64,000 bases of DNA from JADJPO01 sp963724535 (lineage in GTDB: Bacteria > Actinomycetota > Actinomycetes > Actinomycetales > Kineosporiaceae), in the NCBI GenBank assembly GCA_963724535.1, contig CAVRVD010000014.1:310001-374000 (forward strand). The letters run 5' to 3'. Positions 35,732 to 42,663 of this stretch are shown here, piece by piece. The first letter of the stretch is position 1, and each line of letters starts with the position of its first letter. The notes under the pieces are model-generated. The model was given only the letters and a program-made list of their open reading frames with translations. It was not told the origin of the DNA and ran no database searches. The position numbers were made by a program, and so were the translations under genes.

Positions 35732-37309
35732 TCAGGCCAACGGGACCGACTGGCCGGCTTGGACGTACGCGTGTTCGTGGGCCAGCAGCCCGATCGCGGC
35801 GGTCACCCCGAGCACCGGGACCAGCGCCGGGACCCACGGCGCGACCAGGGCGAGCGCGACGCCCACCACACCGGCCCAGAAGAAGCCGCGGTAGTGGCCG
35901 GCGGTCATCGCGTGCGCGGCCAGCTTGGCGTGCGCGGTCGGGTGGGCGATGCTCACCTCACCGGCGACCAGCAGCAGGTGGACTCCGGCGGCGCCGGCCA
36001 ACGTCCAGGCCAGCGCCGTCCGGGCGTCGTCGCCGAGGCCGGTGAGCACGGCCAGCGGGGCGAGCACCGCGGCCCCGGCCAGCACCGCCTGGACCAGCAG
36101 GTGTGGTGGCAGCAGCGGGCTCTGCCACAGGTCGCGGGCCTTGGCCTGGGCGAACAGGTAGGCGGTGTACACCGCGGTTCCGGCGGCGAGAACCGCACCA
36201 GGAGCGGCGATCGCCTGGCGCAGCCCGTCCGAACCGATGATCCCGGCCAGCAGGTGCAGGCCCAGCACCCCGGCGTAGCCGGACAGGATGATCCCGCCGC
36301 GAACCAGCCAGGACCGCCACTGCGGTTTGGTCAGGACGTAGATGAACCGCTTGGGGTGCTCGAGGTCGGCGACCAGGACGACGGCGGTCAGGGCCAGGAA
36401 GACGGTGGCGACGACCGGCGCCGTCCAGACCCAGAACGTCTCGCCCCAGCCGAGCGCACCGACCAGCACCAGGAGCAGCGGCACCAGGTAGGCGCCCGAG
36501 GAGATGGACTTGGTCCAGGTGTACAGGCTGACCCGCCAGTCCCACGGGGCGCGGTGGGCGACGTCGTAGGACAGGATCGCAGCGGCGCTGGAGTTGGGGG
36601 TGGTGGGGTTGCCTCCGGGCACGATGTGGGCGCCCTGGGGCTTCTCGGCCCAGGCGAAGACGTCGCCGGGCGGCGCGGCCGCGGCCAACGGGTCCAGGGT
36701 CGCCTGGGTGGCGCCTCGGTAGAAGAGCTTGGGCCGGGTGCCCTTCTCCGGGCGGCGTACCGCGACCGGCTGCCGGTTGACGATCTCGGTGGCGGCGGCG
36801 CTCGGGTCGTCGCTCTCGGCGATCAGGATCGCCTGCGTGGGGCAGACGCTGACGCAGGCCGGCTCCAGGCCGATGTCCAGGCGGTGCGCACAGAAGTTGC
36901 ACTTCTCCGCGCTGTGGTCCTCGGGGTTGATGAAGATGGCGTCGTACGGGCAGGCGGCCATGCAGGCCTTGCAGCCGATGCAGTTGGCCTTGTTGAAGTC
37001 GACGATGCCGTCCGGCCGGGCGAACATCGCCCCGGTCGGGCAGGCCGCCACGCACGGGGCGTCCTCACACTGGTTGCACCGGGTGACCTGGAAGGCGCGC
37101 CGGGAGGTGGGGAACGTGCCCACCTCGACGCTCTTGACGAAGGTGCGAGTCACCGACAGGGGGACGTCGTTCTCGGCCTTGCACGCCGTGGTGCAGGCGT
37201 GACAGCCGATGCACCGGGTCTGGTCGAGGACCTTGAGCATGCGTCCGGACGAGGTGTGCTCACCGGATCGAGTGGGTCCGGCAGGGGGTGGCGTGTCGGT
37301 GGCGGTCAT
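35732..37309 (-). CDS. Fused four-cluster ferredoxin and NrfD/PsrC-type membrane anchor
   Basis: A 525-residue protein. Residues ~25-165 hold 16 Cys in four [4Fe-4S] sets: Cys33/36/39/43, 78/81/86/90, 110/113/116/120 and 137/140/152/156. Residues ~255-520 contain about eight membrane spans of NrfD/PsrC type, the quinone-interacting anchor. In most complexes these are two genes; here they are one frame. The ATG at 37309 is supported by AGGAGAGG 5-8 nt upstream. The longer frame above it is Arg/Pro-rich and overlaps the ArsR gene antisense-like, so was rejected. The protein would pass electrons between the molybdenum subunit and the quinone pool. Confidence 0.88.
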   Translation of the reverse strand: MTATDTPPPAGPTRSGEHTSSGRMLKVLDQTRCIGCHACTTACKAENDVPLSVTRTFVKSVEVGTFPTSRRAFQVTRCNQCEDAPCVAACPTGAMFARPDGIVDFNKANCIGCKACMAACPYDAIFINPEDHSAEKCNFCAHRLDIGLEPACVSVCPTQAILIAESDDPSAAATEIVNRQPVAVRRPEKGTRPKLFYRGATQATLDPLAAAAPPGDVFAWAEKPQGAHIVPGGNPTTPNSSAAAILSYDVAHRAPWDWRVSLYTWTKSISSGAYLVPLLLVLVGALGWGETFWVWTAPVVATVFLALTAVVLVADLEHPKRFIYVLTKPQWRSWLVRGGIILSGYAGVLGLHLLAGIIGSDGLRQAIAAPGAVLAAGTAVYTAYLFAQAKARDLWQSPLLPPHLLVQAVLAGAAVLAPLAVLTGLGDDARTALAWTLAGAAGVHLLLVAGEVSIAHPTAHAKLAAHAMTAGHYRGFFWAGVVGVALALVAPWVPALVPVLGVTAAIGLLAHEHAYVQAGQSVPLA

Positions 37310-37389
37310 GCACCTCTCCTTCGAGGCTGGCGCCGTGTCGATGGGCGGTCGGGCGGGCGGCGGGCGAGCACGGGGGCGGCGCGGACCGG

Positions 37390-37740
37390 TCAGCCGGCGC
37401 GGGATCTGGGGTGCGGCGGTGGGCCGGGCACCGACGCGGGCATCGGGTCGGCCAGCACGCTGGCGCAGACGATCGAGCAGAGCTGTTCGATGCTCGGTTC
37501 GCAGATCCGGTAGACGACGCTGCGGCCCTGCCGGCGTCGGGCGACGACACCGCCGAGGGCCAGCCGTCGCAGGTGCTGGGAGGCGTTGGCCACGCTCACC
37601 GCACTGGCTTGCGCGATCTGTCCCACCGTCGCGGTGCCCGCTTCGTGCAGGGTGCTGAGGATCCGCAGCCGAGTGGGGTCGGCCAGCAGCGCGAACCGGT
37701 GCGCGACCTGGTCGAGCGCGGCGAATGGGACGACGGGCAT
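37390..37740 (-). CDS. ArsR-family transcriptional regulator
   Basis: A 116-residue winged-helix repressor. The HTH is AQASAVSVANASQHLRRL (about residues 45-62), followed by the wing VVARRRQGRSVVYRIC. Two Cys in QLCSIVCAS (C-x3-C), plus the Cys after the wing, are candidates for a thiol or persulfide switch of the SqrR/BigR kind; metal sensing is the alternative. ATG at 37740 is preceded at 7 nt by TACAGT, a good -10, which implies a leaderless transcript; a TTG at 37746 is the alternative start. Co-directional with the molybdoenzyme operon and divergent from MBL-rhodanese/SulP, with a palindrome between them. Confidence 0.9.
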   Translation of the reverse strand: MPVVPFAALDQVAHRFALLADPTRLRILSTLHEAGTATVGQIAQASAVSVANASQHLRRLALGGVVARRRQGRSVVYRICEPSIEQLCSIVCASVLADPMPASVPGPPPHPRSRAG

Positions 37741-37768
37741 AGACAAGACTGTAGGTCGTGGCGTTCAA

Positions 37769-37788
37769 TCAATCAATTGACTGATTGA
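37769..37788. promoter_or_regulatory. Predicted ArsR operator
   Basis: TCAATCA-ATTGAC-TGATTGA, a perfect 7-bp inverted repeat with 6-bp spacer, preceded by extra TCAA/ATCA copies (37765-37775). It lies in the AT-rich divergent region between arsR (start 37740) and the MBL-rhodanese gene (start 37881), the expected location for autoregulation and control of both units. Confidence 0.75.
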
Positions 37789-37880
37789 GTTTTCTCGACG
37801 CCACCCGAGGACGTGTGACGGATCCGGTCGCGAGGATCACCCGGGTGGCGCCGGGACCGGATCGAAACGGGTGGTGCTGC

Positions 37881-39272
37881 GTGGACATCGACGTCTTCGT
37901 CACTGCGGGGCTGGGTGACAACACGTTCGTGATCGTGTCGGGGGACGAGGCGGCGGTCGTCGACCCGCAACGGGACGCGTGGCGGTTCGTCGAGGCGGCC
38001 ACCGGCCGACGGGCCACGGTCCGCAGCGTGCTGGAGACGCACGTGCACAACGACTACGTCTCCGGGGCGCACGAGATCCGGGCCGCCACCGGGGCCGAGC
38101 TGGTCCTGCCGGCGGACGGGGGCTACGAGTTCGCCCACCGCGGCGCCCGCGAGGGCGAGGAGGTACTGCTCGGAGACTTGCGCCTGGTGGCGATGGACAC
38201 CCCGGGACACACCTACGAGCACATCGCCTGGCTGGTCTACGAGCAGGGCAAGCCGGAGCCGATCGCCCTGTTCAGCGGCGGCAGCCTGCTGGTCGGCAGC
38301 GCCGGTCGCAGCGACCTGCTCGGGCCCGACCACACCGATGCGCTCACCGCGGCCCAGTTCGCCACCGTGCGTCGCCTGGCCGAGCTGCCGGAAGGCGTCC
38401 GGGTGCTGCCCACCCACGGCGCGGGCAGCTTCTGCGTCTCGGCGATGCCGTCGACCGAGCGCACCAGCACCATCGGGGCCGAACGCAAGGACAACCCGTT
38501 GGTCGGTGCGGTCGACCTGGCCGACTTCACCGAGGAGCTCAGCGGTGAGCTGATGGCCTACCCCGCCTACTACCCGAAGATGGCGCCGATCAACCGGATC
38601 GGGGCGCCGGTGCTCGGCCAGCTGCCGAAGCTGGACGCGCTGGACGTCGCGGCCTTCGAGGCCCGTCGTGGCGAGGGTGTGGTGGTCGTCGATGCCCGGG
38701 AGCGCGACGAGTTCGCGGCCGGGCACATCCCCGGCTCGGTCAACATCGAGCTGAACTCCGGCTTCGGCAGCTACGTGGGCTGGGTGCTGCCGTTCGCCGG
38801 CCCGCTGCTGCTGGTCCTGCCCGAGGCGGTCGAGGCCTCCGCCGCCGAGGCGGTCACCCAGCTGATCCGGATCGGCTGGCCCACCCCGGTCGGCTACCTG
38901 GACGGCGGGGTCGGTGCCTGGCGCGAGGCCGGACATGAGGTGCGCGACTACCCGAACACGGACGTGGCTGCCCTGTGCGAGGCGGTCGAGAGCGGTGAGC
39001 CGGCCCGGATCCTCGACGTCCGCCAGCCGCTGGAGTGGATGTGGGGCACGGTGGCGGGCAGCGAGAAGGTGTTCCTGGCCGACGTGCCCGGCCGACTGGC
39101 CGAGCTGGCCGGGGACGAGCCGATCTGGGTAATCTGCTCCAACGGTCACCGCGCGGCGATCGCGGCGAGCATGATGGACGACGGACGAACCCCGATCCGG
39201 CTGGTCGGCGTCGGGGGCGTGGGCGAGCTACGCCAGAAGTGCGGGTCCGCACTGACCGCCGCCCGGGGGTGA
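37881..39272 (+). CDS. MBL-fold hydrolase fused to two rhodanese domains
   Basis: A 463-residue protein from the GTG at 37881 (MDIDVFVTAGLGDNTFVIV is the usual N-terminus); a TTG at 37785 would place 32 more residues across the operator. The MBL domain (1-250) resembles persulfide dioxygenase: THVHNDY (His54, His56, Asp58, Tyr59), His110, and His179. The normal HxHxDH ends in Tyr instead of His, and the bridging Asp of the GDxLF motif is Gly (SGGSLLVG). Rhodanese 1 (about 255-345) lacks a catalytic Cys; rhodanese 2 (about 365-460) keeps Cys419 in CSNGHRA. Likely role: persulfide handling feeding sulfite or TusA. Its stop overlaps the SulP start (GTGA). Confidence 0.85.
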   Translation: MDIDVFVTAGLGDNTFVIVSGDEAAVVDPQRDAWRFVEAATGRRATVRSVLETHVHNDYVSGAHEIRAATGAELVLPADGGYEFAHRGAREGEEVLLGDLRLVAMDTPGHTYEHIAWLVYEQGKPEPIALFSGGSLLVGSAGRSDLLGPDHTDALTAAQFATVRRLAELPEGVRVLPTHGAGSFCVSAMPSTERTSTIGAERKDNPLVGAVDLADFTEELSGELMAYPAYYPKMAPINRIGAPVLGQLPKLDALDVAAFEARRGEGVVVVDARERDEFAAGHIPGSVNIELNSGFGSYVGWVLPFAGPLLLVLPEAVEASAAEAVTQLIRIGWPTPVGYLDGGVGAWREAGHEVRDYPNTDVAALCEAVESGEPARILDVRQPLEWMWGTVAGSEKVFLADVPGRLAELAGDEPIWVICSNGHRAAIAASMMDDGRTPIRLVGVGGVGELRQKCGSALTAARG

Positions 39273-40894
39273 GCCTGTCGACCGGGCGGGCTGACAGCGA
39301 CCCGGCGCGACCCGAGCCGGCCGGGCCCGGCGGCGAGGCCGGCGCCGGGCGCCCCGCACGCCGATCTTCACCGAGTGGCCGCGACGTGCTGGCGGGGATC
39401 AGCGTGGCTTTGGTTCTCGCGCCGCAGTCACTGGCCTACGCGGCGTTGGCCGGGCTGCCCCCGGTCCACGGCCTGTACGCGGCGGTCGCCGCCCCGGTGG
39501 CCGCCGCTCTGTTCGCCTCCTCGCCGTACCTGCAGACCGGGCCGGTGGCGATGACCAGCCTGCTGACCCTGGGCGCGCTGGCCGGCCTGGCGCCGACGGG
39601 CACGGCCGACTACGCCGTCTACGCTGCGCTGCTGGCCCTGGTGGTCGGCGTGGCTCGGATCGGGCTCGGCCTGGCCCGGGCGGGGGTGATCGGGTACCTG
39701 CTGTCGGCGCCCGCGGTATCGGCGTTCACCACGGGAGCGGCGGTGCTGATCATCAGCTCGCAGCTGCCCACTCTGGTCGGGGTGCGGGCCGAGGCGGACA
39801 ACCCGTTGGTCGAGGCGCTCATGGTGCTTGGCCGTCCGGGTGAGTGGGACTGGGCGACGGTGGCGCTGGGACTCGGGGTGATCGCGGTGATCCGGCTCGT
39901 CCGGCGGATCAGCCCGCTCGCCCCGGGCGTGCTCATCGCCACGGCAGGGGCACTGGTGCTCGCTCGGGTCGTCGGTCCGATCGGCACCCCGGTGGGTCAG
40001 CTCGACCTGCAGCTACCGCCCTCACCCGGTGAGCTGCCCTGGCATGCGCTGACGCAGCTGCTGCTGCCCGGCCTGGTGATCGCGGTGGTCGGCTTCGCTG
40101 AGCCCGCCTCGATCGCGCGCCGCTACGCCAGCGCCGAGCGCCAGCGCTGGGACCCCGACCGGGAGCTGGTCTCCCAGGGGGTGGCCAACCTGGCATCGGG
40201 TCTGGCCGGCGCGTTCCCGGTCGGTGGCTCGTTCTCGCGGACCGCGGTGAACAAGATGGCCGGAGCCACCAGCCGGTGGAGCGGGGGGATCACCGGCCTG
40301 GCGGTGCTCGCCCTGCTGCCGCTGGCCGGCCTGCTGGCCACCCTGCCCCGGGCCGCGCTGGCCGGCCTGGTGATCGCCGCGGTGACCTCCCTGATCGACC
40401 TCGGTGCCCTACGCCGGTTCTGGCGGCTCTCGCCGATGCAGGGCCTGGTGGCCATCGGCACCCTGGCCGCCACCCTCGCCCTGGCACCGCACCTGGAGCG
40501 GGCGGTCCTGATCGGGGTCGGTCTGGCCCTCGCCGTCCACCTGTGGCGCGAGCTGCACCTGCCGGTGCACACATCGGTGGTCGGACGGACCCTGCGGCTG
40601 CGGCCCAGTGGCGTGCTCTACTTCGCCTCCGCTCCGGGCATGGAGGACACGGTGCTCGACCTGCTGGCCTCTCATCCCGACCTGGACCGGGTGGAGATCG
40701 ACCTGTCCGCCCTCGGCCGGATCGACCTGACCGGGATGCTTGCTCTGCGCTCGGTGCTCGATGACATCGCCGAACGCTGCGAGGTGGTCGTCGTCAACGT
40801 GCCGCCGAGCGCGCGGCGGCTGGTTGGACGGGTGCTGCCGGACCATGCCGATCCCGCCGATCCGACCCAGGACAGCCCGAACGACGCACGCTGA
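39269..40894 (+). CDS. SulP-family anion transporter with STAS domain
   Basis: A 541-residue SLC26/SulP transporter. It has a disordered N-tail (1-35), about 12-14 membrane spans with the signature VALVLAPQSLAYAALAGLPPVHGLYAA, and a C-terminal STAS domain (about 440-525, with IDLSALGRIDLTG). SulP proteins carry sulfate, bicarbonate or other anions. Translational coupling to MBL-rhodanese (GTGA at 39269-39272) suggests movement of sulfate or sulfite made by the island. The stop codon lies inside the first, partial copy of the hairpin-repeat array. Confidence 0.88.
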   Translation: MSLSTGRADSDPARPEPAGPGGEAGAGRPARRSSPSGRDVLAGISVALVLAPQSLAYAALAGLPPVHGLYAAVAAPVAAALFASSPYLQTGPVAMTSLLTLGALAGLAPTGTADYAVYAALLALVVGVARIGLGLARAGVIGYLLSAPAVSAFTTGAAVLIISSQLPTLVGVRAEADNPLVEALMVLGRPGEWDWATVALGLGVIAVIRLVRRISPLAPGVLIATAGALVLARVVGPIGTPVGQLDLQLPPSPGELPWHALTQLLLPGLVIAVVGFAEPASIARRYASAERQRWDPDRELVSQGVANLASGLAGAFPVGGSFSRTAVNKMAGATSRWSGGITGLAVLALLPLAGLLATLPRAALAGLVIAAVTSLIDLGALRRFWRLSPMQGLVAIGTLAATLALAPHLERAVLIGVGLALAVHLWRELHLPVHTSVVGRTLRLRPSGVLYFASAPGMEDTVLDLLASHPDLDRVEIDLSALGRIDLTGMLALRSVLDDIAERCEVVVVNVPPSARRLVGRVLPDHADPADPTQDSPNDAR

Positions 40895-41130
40895 TCTCCA
40901 CAGTGCCGCTCACGCTGATCTTCACGGTGGTCGTGGAGATCACTGTGTGCGGGTGTGCCCTGGCGACCGGGGACACCGTGTGCGGGTGTGGCCCTGGCGA
41001 CCGGGGACACGCACGCTGATCTTCACGGTGGTCGTGGAGATCACCGTGTGCGGGTGTGGTTGCCCTGGCGACCGGGGACACGCACGCTGATCTCCACAGT
41101 GGCCGTGGAGATCACTGTGTGTGGAGGTGG
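40887..41130. repeat. Hairpin-forming ~70-bp repeat array between convergent sulP and mdh
   Basis: Partial and full copies start near 40887, 40911, 40977 (3' part only), 41012 and 41082. Each full unit has CACGCTGATCTYCAC, a short loop and GTGGAGATCA, then a GTGTGCGGGTGT segment and GCCCTGGCGACCGGGGACAC. The stem is perfect in the last copy (TGATCTCCAC / GTGGAGATCA, 41089-41098 and 41105-41114) and has one wobble in others. No transposase or terminal target duplication is seen. The array fills the 308-bp gap between convergent genes and could terminate transcription from both sides. Confidence 0.85.
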
Positions 41131-41202
41131 CTGCTCTTGGGCGTTCGGGCGTTCGGCCGTGCACGCTGGCCGTCGGCAGAGTGTGGGGCGAGCGGTTGGC
41201 GG

Positions 41203-42195
41203 CTATGAGATGAGACCGAGGGCGGTGACCGCCTCGCGCTCATCGGACAGCTCAGCGACCGAGGCGTCGATCCTGACGCGGGAGAAGTCGTTGATCTCCA
41301 GGCCCTGGACGATCTGCCAGTTGCCGTTCGACGTGGTGATCGGGAACGAGGAGACGATGCCCTCGGCGACCCCGTAGGAGCCGTCGGACAGCACGGCCAT
41401 CGATACCCAGTTGCCCTCAGGGCTGCCCCCCAGCCAGTCCCGGGCGGCGTCGATGGTCGCCGACGCGGCGCTGGCCGCTGAGGACGAGCCGCGGGCCTCG
41501 ATGATTGCGGCGCCGCGCTTGGCCACGGTGGGGATGAAGTCGTTCTCGATCCAGGCCTGGTCGTCCACGACCTCCGCGGCGTTCCGCCCACCGACCGCAG
41601 CGTGGAACAGGTCGGGGTACTGCGTCGCGGAGTGGTTGCCCCAGATCGTCATCTTCGTGATCTCGGTGACCGCGGCGCCGGTCTTGGCGGCCAGCTGGGA
41701 GATGGCCCGGTTGTGGTCGAGGCGGGTCAGCGCCGAGAACCGGTCGGTCGGGATGTCGGGGGCGTTGCGCATCGCGATCAGCGCGTTGGTGTTGGCCGGG
41801 TTGCCGGTCACTCCGATCCGCACGTCGGAGGCTGCGTGGTCGTTGAGCGCCTTGCCCTGGGCGGTGAAGATCGCCCCGTTGGCCTCGAGCAGGTCGCCGC
41901 GCTCCATACCCTTGGTCCGCGGCCGCGCACCGACGAGCAGGGCGAGGTTGACCCCGTCGAAGACCTTGGTGGCGTCGTCGCCTATCTCCACGTTGACCAG
42001 GTTCGGGAAGGCACAGTCGTCCAACTCCATCACCACGCCCTCGAGGGCCGGCAGCGCCGGGGTGATCTCCAGCAGGCGCAGCTCGACGGGAGTGTCCTTG
42101 CCGAGCAGGTCTCCGGCGGCGATCCGGAACAGCAGGCTGTAGCCGATCTGGCCGGCGGCGCCGGTGACGGCGACCTTGACGGGAGTAGCGCTCAC
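41203..42195 (-). CDS. mdh: Malate dehydrogenase
   Basis: A 330-residue NAD-dependent malate dehydrogenase that oxidises malate to oxaloacetate in the TCA cycle. The nucleotide loop is VTGAAGQIGYSLLFRIAAG, substrate Arg lies in GARPRTKGMERGDLL, the LTRLDHNRA segment is present, and the catalytic His is in TIWGNHSATQYPDL. The GTG at 42195 gives the family's usual length and has GGAAGGGA upstream; an ATG at 42231 would add 12 residues. It converges on sulP and is divergent from icd across a 468-bp gap. Confidence 0.97.
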   Translation of the reverse strand: MSATPVKVAVTGAAGQIGYSLLFRIAAGDLLGKDTPVELRLLEITPALPALEGVVMELDDCAFPNLVNVEIGDDATKVFDGVNLALLVGARPRTKGMERGDLLEANGAIFTAQGKALNDHAASDVRIGVTGNPANTNALIAMRNAPDIPTDRFSALTRLDHNRAISQLAAKTGAAVTEITKMTIWGNHSATQYPDLFHAAVGGRNAAEVVDDQAWIENDFIPTVAKRGAAIIEARGSSSAASAASATIDAARDWLGGSPEGNWVSMAVLSDGSYGVAEGIVSSFPITTSNGNWQIVQGLEINDFSRVRIDASVAELSDEREAVTALGLIS

Positions 42196-42663
42196 AGGGC
42201 TGGTCCCTTCCTCAGGTGCGGGTTGACTCATCTGGGTTGACTTCTCTGGGCTGACGCTGATGGCGGCCGGCGGCGGTCGACCCCCCGGCGGCGAACCTAA
42301 CCGTGAACCTAGCAATGCAACCCGTAGGCCTGGTGTGTCCTAAGGCACGGGTCGGGGCGCTGCGCCGAGCGGCCACCGTGGTGCCGGTGGGTCGCCGGGG
42401 CGCTCGGTCCCCCTGCGGCGGCCGATCGTCGCTGATCCGGCTCCGGTCGGCTCACCGGTCGGCGCCGCTTCTGTGCCCGGACCGCTGCGCTCTAGGGTTG
42501 GAGCGGCACCGCCGCGACGGAGGTCGAACCGTGAACCGGACGACCGCGAGGCGTGCCCGTCGAGGACACCGGCGCGATATCTTGACGTCGAGACATCTGG
42601 GCACGCCGAGGCCCGCGCCGGGCCGCACGGATACCGACCGACCGGTCAGCGAAGGAGCTATGG
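42196..42663. promoter_or_regulatory. 468-bp divergent mdh/icd control region with a near-palindrome
   Basis: No convincing gene is present. At 42576-42597 the sequence GAT-A-TCTTGAC/GTCGAGA-C-ATC forms a 22-bp near-palindrome, with one wobble pair and one mismatch, about 65 bp upstream of the icd start. TTGACG inside it could double as a -35 element. The rest is ordinary high-GC sequence with no hairpin or second motif that I can support. Confidence 0.45.

Noticed and set aside
32912..37513. Very long open frame (1533 codons) on the plus strand opposite the molybdoenzyme operon
   Set aside because: It mirrors the minus-strand genes, has a Gly/Arg/Asp/His-rich composition without any domain, and arises from the third-position GC bias of the real genes.
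40887..41130. CRISPR array or insertion-sequence interpretation of the repeat array
   Set aside because: Copies are partial, differ in length, lack unique spacers of equal size, and no cas or transposase gene is near.
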